A stretch of 64,000 nt of DNA from Streptomyces natalensis ATCC 27448 (GTDB taxonomy: Bacteria; Actinomycetota; Actinomycetes; Streptomycetales; Streptomycetaceae), in NCBI RefSeq assembly GCF_000935125.1, contig NZ_JRKI01000025.1, positions 80,447-144,446 of the forward strand. Direction: 5' to 3'. The first letter of the stretch is position 1. Every line of letters starts with the position of its first letter. Positions 32,508 to 41,199 of the stretch are shown here, one piece after another. Under the pieces are notes generated by a model, which searched no databases, was not told where the DNA came from, and was given only the letters and a program-made list of their open reading frames with translations. Both the position numbers and the translations under genes were made by a program.

Positions 32508-33848
32508 TCAGGAGCGTGCGGTGATCCGGTAGAGGACGGTGCCGTGCGCGGGCACCCGCGCCGCGATCCGCCCGTCGCTGTGCCGGCCGCGCCCGGTGAC
32601 CAGATTGCGCAGCCAGTACGACGACGCCTCCGGCAGCCCCGCCGCCTCGGCCGTGGTGGACAGCGTCCGCGGCGTATCGCCGGAGTTGAACAGCGCCACC
32701 GCACGGTCGCCGTTGTGCAGCCGCTTGGACATCACCGTGAAGCCGTCGTCCTGCGCGATGACCTCGCCCTGCCGGCCGAGCGGGTCCTGGTCGACGGCGA
32801 TGATCGCGCGGTTGCCGAGCACCTCGCGTGCCTCCGGGGACAGTTCGGCCAGATTCGTACTGGAAATCAGCGGCGCTGCCATCATCGCCCACAGCGACAT
32901 CTGGCTCTGCATCTCGTGACGGCTGAGCCCCGAGTCACCCACGAGCAGGAAGTCGGGGTCGTTCCAGCGCCCGGGCCGCTGGAGACCGTCCAGCTTCGCG
33001 TTGTAGCGGAAGTTGTAGAGGATGGAGGACCACTTCGTGGCCGGGCTCTGCTGTTCCAGCGCGATGTCCCGGCCGCCCCGCCACAGGTTGCCCAGCTTGG
33101 CGGACCATTCGATGACCCGGTGCCAGACGCTGTCGCCGTCGAACTGGAAATAGGCCGGCGCCGACACCGAGAAGGTGATGGGACGCCCGGTGGCCTCCAG
33201 TGCCCGGCTCTGCTGCTCGTACACGTCGCGGTAGCTCTGCTCCTTGGTACGGCCCGCCGGCCGGGGCACATTGCAGCCGTCCGCCTTGAGGTAGTCGACG
33301 CCCCAGCCGGCGAACTGCCGGGCGTCCGGCTCGAAGTGCCCGTAACTTCCCGGGTACTTCCCGCAGGTCAGGGTGCCGACGTCCTCGTAGATGCCGAACT
33401 TGAGCCCCAGCCGGTGCAGTTCCCGGCCGACATAAGCCATGCCGTGCGGGAACTTTGCCGGGTCCGCCACCAGCTCGCCCTGCGGTCCGCGCTGTTTGGC
33501 CATCCAGCAGTCGTCGATCGTCACGGTGTCGTAGCCCCGGTCCGCGAGCCCGCTGCGTGCGAGCGCCCGGGCGTTGTCCAGGACGACCTTCTCGTTGACG
33601 TCGCAGGTGTAGTACGACCAGTTGTTCCAGCCCATCGGGGGTCTGGGCGCCAGATTGGGATAGGCCCCGGCGCCGTGCCGGGCACCCTCCCGGGCGACGG
33701 CGGCGGTGTCCGGGCGGGCGGCGGTGCGGTGGGCGTCGGGCGCGGCGCCGGCGGGGCCGGTGGAGGCGAGCAGTCCGGCGGAGCAGGCGACGACGGTGGT
33801 CAGTGTGGCGAGGATGCGGCCGGTGCGGGGAACCTGACGGTGGGACAC
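32508..33848 (-). CDS. Secreted GH27 alpha-galactosidase
   Basis: A 446-residue GH27 enzyme that releases terminal alpha-galactose from plant oligosaccharides or galactomannan. A signal peptide (hydrophobic core ILATLTTVVACSAGLLAS, cleavage after AGA near 36) precedes the catalytic barrel, which opens RPPMGWNNWSYY. The nucleophile Asp lies in DYLKADGC (near 196) and the acid/base Asp in RWNDPDFLL (near 309). A C-terminal beta-domain (residues about 360-446) completes the fold; no carbohydrate-binding module is present. GAGGTG 5 bases before GTG 33848 supports the start. It is convergent with the kinase gene and has its own divergent promoter. Confidence 0.93.
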   Translation of the reverse strand: MSHRQVPRTGRILATLTTVVACSAGLLASTGPAGAAPDAHRTAARPDTAAVAREGARHGAGAYPNLAPRPPMGWNNWSYYTCDVNEKVVLDNARALARSGLADRGYDTVTIDDCWMAKQRGPQGELVADPAKFPHGMAYVGRELHRLGLKFGIYEDVGTLTCGKYPGSYGHFEPDARQFAGWGVDYLKADGCNVPRPAGRTKEQSYRDVYEQQSRALEATGRPITFSVSAPAYFQFDGDSVWHRVIEWSAKLGNLWRGGRDIALEQQSPATKWSSILYNFRYNAKLDGLQRPGRWNDPDFLLVGDSGLSRHEMQSQMSLWAMMAAPLISSTNLAELSPEAREVLGNRAIIAVDQDPLGRQGEVIAQDDGFTVMSKRLHNGDRAVALFNSGDTPRTLSTTAEAAGLPEASSYWLRNLVTGRGRHSDGRIAARVPAHGTVLYRITARS

Positions 33849-34137
33849 GGGTCACCTCACGGGGTGGGCGGGACGGCCGGGGCGTGCACCGCCCGGTGCG
33901 GTGTGTCCGGCGGGCGGTGCGGCGCACGGCCGGACGCTAGAAGTCGGCCCCCGCCCGGTCAAGAAGCCGCACCGTCCCGACCGGCGGTTTCACGCCTGCG
34001 CCGGGCGGGCGCGATGCCGTGTGCGAAAGCCGTGTGCCCGGAGGGGTCTGATGGGGTGTTACCGGGGAGTTCGACGGTGTGATCCCCGAGGGTCCCGGCG
34101 TGATACCCGGCCGCCTGACGATGTGTTACCAAGGGGC
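33849..34137. other. Divergent intergenic region
   Basis: Between the alpha-galactosidase and FAD oxidoreductase genes. GCCGTGTGC is repeated (34015-34035). GTGTTACC occurs at 34053-34060 and 34122-34129, the second 8 bp before ATG 34138, so it may be a -10 region for a leaderless transcript. No operator is certain. Confidence 0.35.
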
Positions 34138-35694
34138 ATGCGGACTTCGTATGACGTGGTCATCGTCGGCGGCGGGCACAACGGTCTGGTGGCCGCCGCC
34201 TACCTCGCACGCGCCGGGCGCAGCGTGCTGGTACTGGAGCGGCTGGACCACACCGGTGGTGCGGCCGTGTCGACCCGGGCGTTCGCCGGGGTCGACGCCC
34301 GGCTGTCCCGTTACTCCTATCTCGTCAGCCTGCTGCCGCAGAAGATCGTGCGGGACCTCGGGCTGCGCTTCGCCGTCCGGAAGCGGACCGTCTCCTCCTA
34401 CACCCCCGCCGTCCGCGACGGCCGTCCCACCGGCCTCCTGGTGGGGGGCGGCGAGGCCCGCACCCGCGAAGCGTTCACCCAACTGACCGGATCCGACCGT
34501 GAGTTCGCGGCCTGGCAGCGTTTCTACGGCACCACCCACCGGCTCGCCCAACGGGTCTTTCCCACCCTCACCGAACCGCTGCCCACCCGCGCCGCCCTGC
34601 GCGCCCGGATCGACGACGACGCCACCTGGCACGCCCTCTTCGAACGCCCCCTGGGCGAGACCATCGAGGAGACCTTCGCGGATGACCTGGTCCGCGGCGT
34701 CGTCCTGACCGACGCCCTGATCGGCACCTTCGCCGCCGCCCACGATCCGGCCCTGCGCCAGAACCGCTGCTTCCTCTATCACGTCATCGGCGGCGGCACC
34801 GGCGACTGGGACGTCCCCGTGGGCGGCATGGGCGCCCTCACCGACGCCCTGGCCGAGGCCGCCCGCGAAGCCGGGGCCGAGATCGTCACCGACTGCCCGG
34901 TCACGGCCCTCGCCACCGACGGCCGAGCGGCGGAAGTGACCTGCCCTCAGGGCACCTTCGGCGCCCGCCGGGTACTGGTCAACGCCTCCCCGCGGGAACT
35001 GGCCCACCTCCTGGGCGAGACCCCGCCACCGCCCGCCGAGGGCGCCCAGCTCAAGGTGAACATGCTGCTCACGCGCCTGCCGCGGCTGCGCGACGCCCGG
35101 GTCGACCCCCGGGACGCCTTCGCCGGCACCTTCCATGTCGCCGAGGGCTACGACCAGCTGGAGCGCTCCTACCGGCAGGCCGCGGCCGGCGGCCTGCCCG
35201 CCGCCCCGCCCTCGGAGATCTACTGCCACTCCCTCACCGACCCCTCCATCCTCGGCCCCGACCTCGTCCGCACGGGCCACCAGACCCTCACCCTCTTCGG
35301 CCTGCACACCCCCGCCCGCCTCTTCACCGACGACCACGACGCCACTCGCGACCGCCTGCTGGCCGCCACCCTGGCCGAGCTGGACGCCCACCTCGCCGAG
35401 CCGGTCGCCGACTGCCTGGCCACCGACGCCGACGGCCGCCCGTGCATCGAGGCCAAGACCCCGCTTGACCTGGACCGCGAGCTGGGGCTGCCGGGCGGCA
35501 ACATCTTCCACCGCGAACTGGCCTTTCCGTACGCGGACCCGGAGGACGAGCGGGCCGAGGGCGCGCCGGAACGCTGGGGAGTGGCCACCGCCCACCCCAA
35601 CGTCCTGCTGTGCGGGGCGGGCGCGGTGCGCGGCGGGGGAGTGAGCGGGATCCCGGGGCACAATGCGGCGATGGCGGTGCTGGAGGAGGGGTGA
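34138..35694 (+). CDS. Phytoene desaturase-like FAD oxidoreductase
   Basis: A 518-residue NAD(P)/FAD-dependent oxidoreductase of the carotenoid/retinol desaturase (PYROXD2-like) type. The FAD motif VIVGGGHNGLVAA is at residues 8-20, followed by LVLERLDHTGGAAVS. GGTGDWDVPVGGMGALTDAL is the conserved middle block, and GAGAVRGGGVSGIPGHN is the C-terminal FAD end. No carotenoid synthase is nearby, so the substrate is open; family members act on hydrophobic polyenes or unknown quinone-like substrates. It stands alone before the CoA-thioester region. Start ATG 34138. Confidence 0.85.
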   Translation: MRTSYDVVIVGGGHNGLVAAAYLARAGRSVLVLERLDHTGGAAVSTRAFAGVDARLSRYSYLVSLLPQKIVRDLGLRFAVRKRTVSSYTPAVRDGRPTGLLVGGGEARTREAFTQLTGSDREFAAWQRFYGTTHRLAQRVFPTLTEPLPTRAALRARIDDDATWHALFERPLGETIEETFADDLVRGVVLTDALIGTFAAAHDPALRQNRCFLYHVIGGGTGDWDVPVGGMGALTDALAEAAREAGAEIVTDCPVTALATDGRAAEVTCPQGTFGARRVLVNASPRELAHLLGETPPPPAEGAQLKVNMLLTRLPRLRDARVDPRDAFAGTFHVAEGYDQLERSYRQAAAGGLPAAPPSEIYCHSLTDPSILGPDLVRTGHQTLTLFGLHTPARLFTDDHDATRDRLLAATLAELDAHLAEPVADCLATDADGRPCIEAKTPLDLDRELGLPGGNIFHRELAFPYADPEDERAEGAPERWGVATAHPNVLLCGAGAVRGGGVSGIPGHNAAMAVLEEG

Positions 35695-35715
35695 GGGGCG
35701 GGGCGGCGAGGAGTG

Positions 35716-35732
35716 TCTGATAGACCATCAGA
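35716..35732. promoter_or_regulatory. Operator-like palindrome TCTGAT-N5-ATCAGA
   Basis: A perfect 6-5-6 inverted repeat 42 bp before the nitronate monooxygenase ATG. Sites of the same geometry and core (TGAY-N5-RTCA) are at 38597, 43421 and 46013, all upstream of genes in the CoA-thioester region. A TetR-type dimer would fit. The cognate regulator is not in the window. Confidence 0.6.
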
Positions 35733-35774
35733 AAATCTCTTCCCTCGTGCGCCCCGCTGCGGCATCCTGCGCCC

Positions 35775-36899
35775 ATGCAGACGGAGCTGAGCAACGCGCT
35801 GGGCGTCGAGCACGCCGTCTTCGGGTTCACGCCCTTCCCCGCGGTCGCCGCGGCGATCACCCGGGCGGGCGGGTTCGGGGTGCTCGGCGCGGTCCGCTAC
35901 ACCGCGCCGGGCGAGCTGGCCCGCGATCTGGACTGGATGCAGGAGCACACCGACGGGCTGCCGTACGGCCTCGATGTGGTGATGCCCGCCAAGAAAGTGG
36001 AGGCCCCGGACAATCACACACTGACCGAGGCCGACATCGAGGCGATGATCCCCGAAGAACACCGGCGGTTCGTCACCGAAATCCTCGACAAATATCACGT
36101 GCCGCAGCTCGCCGACGGGGAAGCCTCCGGCTGGCGGATCACCGGATGGATGGAACAGGTCGCCCGCACCCAGCTCGATGTGGCCTTCGACTATCCGATC
36201 AAGCTGCTCGCCAACGCCCTCGGCTCACCGCCGTCCGATGTCGTCCGGCGCGCCCATGACCACGGCATCCTGGTCGCCGCCCTGGCCGGCAGTCCCCGTC
36301 ACGCCCTCCGCCACAAGGCCGCCGGTATCGACGTCGTCGTCGCCCAGGGCTACGAGGCCGGCGGCCACACCGGGGAGATCGCCACCATGGTCCTCACCCC
36401 CGAAGTGGTCGCCGCCGTCGACCCGTTGCCCGTTCTCGCCGCCGGCGGCATCGGCACCGGCGAACAGATCGCCGCCGGCCTCGCCCTCGGCGCCCAGGGC
36501 GTCTGGCTCGGCTCCCTCTGGCTGACCACCGAGGAGGCCGAACTGCACTCCCGCCGGCTGACCGCGAAACTGCTCGCCGCCGGTCCCGGCGACACCGTCC
36601 GCTCCCGCGCCCTGACCGGCAAGCCCGCCCGCCAGCTGCGCACCGACTGGACCGACGCCTGGGACGACCCCAGCGGCCCCGGCCCGCTGCCCATGCCGTT
36701 GCAGGGACTGCTGGTCGCCGAGGCCAACTCCCGTATCCAGCGGCACGAGGTGGAGCCGCTGCTGGGCACGCCGGTCGGCCAGATCGTCGGCCGGATGACC
36801 AGCGAACGCAGCGTTCAGGCGGTCTTCGACGATCTCACCCGCGGCTTCGAACGGGCCATCGACCGTATCAACCGCATCGCCGGAAGGAGCCAGCCGTGA
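35775..36899 (+). CDS. Nitronate monooxygenase-family FMN enzyme
   Basis: A 374-residue TIM-barrel flavoenzyme of the 2-nitropropane dioxygenase/nitronate monooxygenase family. The FMN phosphate site GGHTGEIATM is near residue 196 and AAGGIGTGEQIAAGLALGAQGVWLG near 223; Gly-rich N-terminus GVEHAVFGFTPF. Such enzymes in sterol and lipid gene clusters are thought to act on enones or to protect against nitro compounds, so the true substrate may not be a nitroalkane. It overlaps the following CoA-ligase gene by GTGA. Upstream operator 35716-35732. ATG 35775 chosen as first in frame. Confidence 0.88.
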   Translation: MQTELSNALGVEHAVFGFTPFPAVAAAITRAGGFGVLGAVRYTAPGELARDLDWMQEHTDGLPYGLDVVMPAKKVEAPDNHTLTEADIEAMIPEEHRRFVTEILDKYHVPQLADGEASGWRITGWMEQVARTQLDVAFDYPIKLLANALGSPPSDVVRRAHDHGILVAALAGSPRHALRHKAAGIDVVVAQGYEAGGHTGEIATMVLTPEVVAAVDPLPVLAAGGIGTGEQIAAGLALGAQGVWLGSLWLTTEEAELHSRRLTAKLLAAGPGDTVRSRALTGKPARQLRTDWTDAWDDPSGPGPLPMPLQGLLVAEANSRIQRHEVEPLLGTPVGQIVGRMTSERSVQAVFDDLTRGFERAIDRINRIAGRSQP

Positions 36900-38446
36900 G
36901 CCGGCCCCCCAACGGCTTCTGGGCGCAGGCGAGCGCCGACCCGGAACGCACCGTCCTGATCGCCCCGGACGGCCAGGAGTGGACCGCGGGCCGGCTGCAC
37001 GCCGCCGTCAACCAACTGGTGCACGGCCTGTGCGCATCGGGCCTCGAACGCGGCGACGCCTTCGCCGTCGTCCTCCCCAACGGCGTCGAGTTCTTCACCG
37101 CCTATCTGGCCGCCTCCCAGGCCGGGTTCTATCTCGTCCCCGTCAACCACCACCTCGTCGGCCCCGAGATCGCCTGGATCGTCGCCGACTCGGGCGCGAA
37201 GGCGCTCATCGCCCACGAGCGCTACGGGGCCGCGGCCCGCCAGGCCGCCGACGAGGCCGGGCTGCCGGCCGGGCAGCGCTACGCCGTCGGCACCGTCGAC
37301 GGATTCCTCCCCTACGAGCGCCTCCTCGCCGGACAACCCGAGTCCCCGCCCGCCGACCGCACCCTCGGCTGGGTCATGAACTACACCTCGGGCACCACCG
37401 GACGCCCCCGTGGCATCCGCCGCCCGCTCCCGGGCAAGCCCCCGGAGGAGACGTATCTGGGCGGCTTCCTCGCCATCTTCGGCATCAAGCCGTTCGACGA
37501 CAACGTCCACCTCGTCTGCTCGCCGCTCTACCACACCGCAGTGCTGCAATTCGCCGGTGCCTCCCTGCACATCGGCCACCGCATCGTCCTGATGGACAAG
37601 TGGACGCCCCGGCAGATGCTGGCCCTGATGGACGCCCACCGGTGCACCCACACCCATATGGTCCCCACCCAGTTCCACCGCCTCCTCGCCCTCCCAAAGG
37701 AGGTACGCACCTCCTACGACGTGAGCGCCATGCGGCACGCCATCCACGGCGCCGCGCCCTGCCCCGACCACGTCAAACGGGCCATGATCGAATGGTGGGG
37801 CGACTGCGTCGAGGAGTACTACGCGGCGAGCGAGGGCGGCGGCGCCTTCGCCACCGCCGAGGACTGGCTCAAAAAGCCCGGTACGGTCGGCAGGGCCTGG
37901 CCCATCAGCGAACTGGCCGTCTTCGACGATGACGGCAACCGGCTGCCGCCCGGCGAACTGGGCACCGTCTACATGAGGATGACCACCGGCGGCTTCAGCT
38001 ACCACAAGGACGAGACCAAGACGAAGAAGAACCGCATCGGCGACTTCTTCACCGTCGGCGACCTCGGCTATCTGGACGAGGACGGCTATCTCTTCCTCCG
38101 CGACCGCAAAATCGACATGATCATCTCGGGCGGGGTCAACATCTACCCCGCCGAGATCGAGTCCGCCCTGCTCGGCCACCCCGCCGTCGCGGATGCCGCC
38201 GCCTTCGGCATCCCGCACGACGACTGGGGCGAGGAGGTCAAGGCCGTGGTCGAACCGGCCGAGGGCCACGAGCCCGGCCCCGCCCTCGCCGACGCCATCC
38301 TCACCCACTGCGCACGCCATCTGGCCCCCTACAAACGCCCGCGCTCCGTCGACTTCGTCGACGCCCTGCCCCGTGACCCCAACGGCAAGCTCTACAAACG
38401 GCGCCTGCGCGACCCGTACTGGGAGGGGCGGGAGCGGGCTGTTTAG
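36896..38446 (+). CDS. Acyl-CoA synthetase (ANL family)
   Basis: A 516-residue ANL-superfamily ligase: ATP-binding P-loop NYTSGTTGRPRGIRR (near 162), A5 motif EEYYAASEGG, A7 GDLGYLDEDGYLFLRDR, A8 region IISGGVNIYPAEIE and the C-terminal A10 Lys in PNGKLYKRRL. It activates a fatty, sterol-derived or aromatic acid to the CoA thioester through an acyl-adenylate. AAGGAG 5 bases before GTG 36896. Translationally coupled to the nitronate monooxygenase; a strong hairpin terminator follows. The acid is unknown. Confidence 0.9.
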   Translation: MSRPPNGFWAQASADPERTVLIAPDGQEWTAGRLHAAVNQLVHGLCASGLERGDAFAVVLPNGVEFFTAYLAASQAGFYLVPVNHHLVGPEIAWIVADSGAKALIAHERYGAAARQAADEAGLPAGQRYAVGTVDGFLPYERLLAGQPESPPADRTLGWVMNYTSGTTGRPRGIRRPLPGKPPEETYLGGFLAIFGIKPFDDNVHLVCSPLYHTAVLQFAGASLHIGHRIVLMDKWTPRQMLALMDAHRCTHTHMVPTQFHRLLALPKEVRTSYDVSAMRHAIHGAAPCPDHVKRAMIEWWGDCVEEYYAASEGGGAFATAEDWLKKPGTVGRAWPISELAVFDDDGNRLPPGELGTVYMRMTTGGFSYHKDETKTKKNRIGDFFTVGDLGYLDEDGYLFLRDRKIDMIISGGVNIYPAEIESALLGHPAVADAAAFGIPHDDWGEEVKAVVEPAEGHEPGPALADAILTHCARHLAPYKRPRSVDFVDALPRDPNGKLYKRRLRDPYWEGRERAV

Positions 38447-38484
38447 GGGGTGCGGGGCGCCGTCGCCGGGCTCCGCTCCTGACC

Positions 38485-38511
38485 CGCCCACCCCCCGAAG
38501 GGGGGTGGGCG
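38485..38511 (+). terminator. Hairpin terminator after the CoA-ligase gene
   Basis: A perfect 12-bp stem (38485-38496 with 38500-38511, CGCCCACCCCCC type) around a GAA loop, 39 bp after the stop. Confidence 0.7.
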
Positions 38512-38553
38512 GCGGGGAAACAACAAAGCCGGGGTGGGCGGCGGGGAAACAAC
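38502..38553. repeat. Two 23-bp direct repeats
   Basis: GGGGTGGGCGGCGGGGAAAC followed by AAC occurs at 38502-38524 and again at 38531-38553. The first copy overlaps the terminator stem. Only two copies, so not a CRISPR. Confidence 0.7.
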
Positions 38554-38596
38554 CCAGGGGTGCGCGGGGCGGGGCCGCGACGCTCTGTCCACAGGG

Positions 38597-38626
38597 CTTG
38601 ACCTGGTGTCAGGCGAGCCCGAGGAT
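38597..38626 (+). promoter_or_regulatory. Leaderless promoter with operator-like half-sites
   Basis: TTGACC (38598-38603), 17 bp, GAGGAT (38621-38626) and ATG at 38633 form a leaderless Streptomyces promoter. CTTGAC-N5-GTCAGG (38597-38613) overlaps the -35 and shares the TGAC-N5-GTCA core of the sites at 35716, 43421 and 46013. Confidence 0.5.
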
Positions 38627-38632
38627 CGCGCC

Positions 38633-40252
38633 ATGACCCAAGCGCGGAGCAACACGGTGGACGCGGTCCTGCGGCGCAGCGCGCGGCGGGTGCCCCGGCG
38701 GACGGCGGTGCGGTTCGGGGACCGGGCCTGGACCTACCGCGAGCTGGACGACGCGGTGACGGCCGGGGCCCGGGTGCTGCTCGTGCAGGGGCTCCGGTCC
38801 GGTGACCGGGTCGCGTCGTACGGGCACAACTCCGACGCGTACCTGATCGCCTTTCTGGCCTGCGCCCGCGCCGGCCTGGTGCATGTGCCGGTCAACCACG
38901 CCCTCACCGGCGACGACCTGCGCTACATCCTGGAGCAGTCCGGCAGCACGCTGGTCCTCACCGATCCGGCCCTCGCCCACCGGCTGCCGGCCTCCGTGCG
39001 CACCATGCCGCTGTACGGTGCGCCGGACGGGCTCCTGGAGCTGCTCGCCGCGGCGGCGGAGACGGGCGGCGAGCCGGATCCGGCGCCGGATGCGACAGCG
39101 GCTCCGATGCCGGGTCCCACACCGGTGGCGGCCGCCGACGACACCCTCGTCCAGCTGCTCTACACCTCGGGGACCACCGCCCTCCCCAAGGGCGCGATGA
39201 TGACGCACCGCGCGCTGGTGCACGAATACACCAGCGCCATCGTCGCCCTCGACCTCCGGGAGAGCGACCGGCCGGTGCACTCCCTGCCGCTCTACCACTC
39301 CGCGCAGATGCATGTCTTCCTGCTGCCCTATCTGGCGGTCGGCGCGGAGAACATCATCCTCGACGGACCCGCCCCCGACAGGATCTTCGACCTGGTCGAA
39401 GCGGGCCTGGCGGACAGCCTGTTCGCGCCGCCGACGGTCTGGATCGCGCTGTCGAACCACCCGGACTTCGCCGTCCGGGACCTCGGCGGCCTGCGCAAGG
39501 CGTACTACGGCGCCTCGATCATGCCCGTACCGGTCCTGGAGCGGCTGCGCGCCCGGCTGCCCTCCCTCGCGTTCTACAACTGTTTCGGGCAGAGCGAGAT
39601 CGGCCCGCTGGCCACCGTGCTGGGACCGGCCGAGCACGAGGGCCGGATGGACTCCTGCGGCCGTCCGGTGCTGTTCGTGGAGGCCCGCCTGGTCGACGAG
39701 AACGGCCACGAGGTGCCCGACGGCACCCGCGGGGAGATCGTCTACCGCTCGCCGCAGCTGTGCACCGGCTACTGGGACAAGCCCGAGGAGACCGCCGAGG
39801 CTTTCCGGGACGGCTGGTTCCACTCCGGCGACCTCGCCGTCCGCGATGCGGAGGGCTATTTCACGGTGGTCGACCGGGTCAAGGACGTCATCAACTCCGG
39901 CGGCGTACTGGTCGCTTCCCGCCAGGTGGAGGATGTGCTCTACGAGCATCCGCAGGTCGCCGAGGTCGCGGTCATCGGGCTGCCGGACGAGCGGTGGATC
40001 GAGGCGGTGACCGCGGTGGTCGTACGGCGCACGGACGGCGACTGCGGCGGCGAGGGCAAGGGTGACGGCGGTGACGATGGCGACGATGCGTCCCTCGGCG
40101 CGGTGAGCGAGCAGGAGCTGATCGACGCCGCCCGTGCCCGCCTCGCGCCGTTCAAGGCGCCCCGGCGGGTGGTGTTCGTCGACACGCTGCCGCGCAACGC
40201 CAGCGGCAAGGTCCTCAAGAGGGAGCTGCGCGACCGCTTCGCCACGCCCTGA
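38633..40252 (+). CDS. Fatty-acyl/aryl-CoA synthetase (ANL family)
   Basis: A 539-residue ANL ligase. P-loop LLYTSGTTALPKGAMMT (near 183), A5 FYNCFGQSEIGP, A7 SGDLAVRDAEGYFTVVDR, A8 VINSGGVLVASRQVED and the terminal catalytic Lys in NASGKVLKREL. Resembles FadD-type acyl-CoA synthetases. Near residue 470 an acidic/Gly-rich insertion (CGGEGKGDGGDDGDDAS) splits the C-terminal domain, which is odd for the family and probably a surface loop. Probably a single-gene transcript; start ATG 38633 from the leaderless promoter. Confidence 0.9.
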   Translation: MTQARSNTVDAVLRRSARRVPRRTAVRFGDRAWTYRELDDAVTAGARVLLVQGLRSGDRVASYGHNSDAYLIAFLACARAGLVHVPVNHALTGDDLRYILEQSGSTLVLTDPALAHRLPASVRTMPLYGAPDGLLELLAAAAETGGEPDPAPDATAAPMPGPTPVAAADDTLVQLLYTSGTTALPKGAMMTHRALVHEYTSAIVALDLRESDRPVHSLPLYHSAQMHVFLLPYLAVGAENIILDGPAPDRIFDLVEAGLADSLFAPPTVWIALSNHPDFAVRDLGGLRKAYYGASIMPVPVLERLRARLPSLAFYNCFGQSEIGPLATVLGPAEHEGRMDSCGRPVLFVEARLVDENGHEVPDGTRGEIVYRSPQLCTGYWDKPEETAEAFRDGWFHSGDLAVRDAEGYFTVVDRVKDVINSGGVLVASRQVEDVLYEHPQVAEVAVIGLPDERWIEAVTAVVVRRTDGDCGGEGKGDGGDDGDDASLGAVSEQELIDAARARLAPFKAPRRVVFVDTLPRNASGKVLKRELRDRFATP

Positions 40253-40336
40253 GCACCGGCCGGAGGGCGACTGTCAGTGCCTCCTGCCATGCTGAGACTC
40301 AGTGACCGGCCACAGCAGAGCAGTGGAGGAAGAAGC

Positions 40337-41137
40337 ATGCTGACGACCCATTACGTCCCCGGCACACCCAACTGGATCGACCTCGGCGCGCCGGACCCCA
40401 AGGCCGCCGCCGACTTCTACGGCGCCGTCTTCGGCTGGACGGTGCAGTCGGCGGGCCCGGAGTCCGGCGGCTACGGTTTCTTCCAGCTGGACGGCAAGAC
40501 CGTCGGCGCCGTCGGCCCGCTCATGGAGAAGGGCGCGAGCTCCGCCTGGACGGTGTACTTCCAGACCTCCGACGCGGACGCCACGACCAAGGCCGTGGAA
40601 CAGGCGGGCGGCTCGGTCCGCGTCCCGCCGATGGACGTCTTCACGGCCGGCCGGCTCGCCGCCTACACCGACCCCACGGGCGGGCGGTTCGCCGTATGGC
40701 AGCCCGGCGACACCAAGGGGCTGGAGACGGTGATGGAAGCCAACACCCTGTGCTGGACCGAGCTGTACACCACCGACGCGGCCGCCGCGAAGGACTTCTA
40801 CGCCTCGGTCTTCTCCTGGGGGTACCAGGACATGCCCATGGGCGGTGACATGGTCTACTCCGTCGTCTCCTCGCCCGGCGGCGGCCGGGAGGGGGACCCC
40901 GGCCAGGGCGGCATCATGCAGTTGCAGAAGGAGCACCGCGAGGCCGGTTCGACCTCGGAGTGGCACCCGTACTTCGGAGTGGCCGACTGTGACGCCACGT
41001 ACGAGGCGGCGAAGTCCCGCGGCGCCACGGTCCTGATCCCGCCGAGCAATGCACCGGGCGTCGGCCGCCTGGCCATGCTCAAGGACCCGGCGGGCGCAGC
41101 CTTCGCCCTGATCAAGGGGGATCCCCAGATGACCTGA
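40337..41137 (+). CDS. Two-domain VOC-family protein
   Basis: A 266-residue protein of two glyoxalase/bleomycin-resistance (VOC) modules, residues about 5-125 and 135-262. Each opens with the same pattern (NWIDLGAPDPKAAADFYGAVFGW; CWTELYTTDAAAAKDFYASVFSW) and ends in DPTGGRFAVWQ or DPAGAAFALIK. VOC proteins use a metal or a hydrophobic cleft for lactoylglutathione lyase-like, dioxygenase or antibiotic-binding roles; which applies is unknown. GGAGGA 6 bases before ATG 40337. Confidence 0.88.
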   Translation: MLTTHYVPGTPNWIDLGAPDPKAAADFYGAVFGWTVQSAGPESGGYGFFQLDGKTVGAVGPLMEKGASSAWTVYFQTSDADATTKAVEQAGGSVRVPPMDVFTAGRLAAYTDPTGGRFAVWQPGDTKGLETVMEANTLCWTELYTTDAAAAKDFYASVFSWGYQDMPMGGDMVYSVVSSPGGGREGDPGQGGIMQLQKEHREAGSTSEWHPYFGVADCDATYEAAKSRGATVLIPPSNAPGVGRLAMLKDPAGAAFALIKGDPQMT

Positions 41138-41199
41138 GCCGGCCGTTGACCGGAGCCGCCGTTGACCTCAGTCGCCCCGTGCCCCGACGCCCGGCCGCG

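Noticed and set aside
38502..38553. CRISPR array candidate from two 23-bp repeats
   Set aside because: Only two copies with a 6-bp gap, and one overlaps a terminator; no cas genes.
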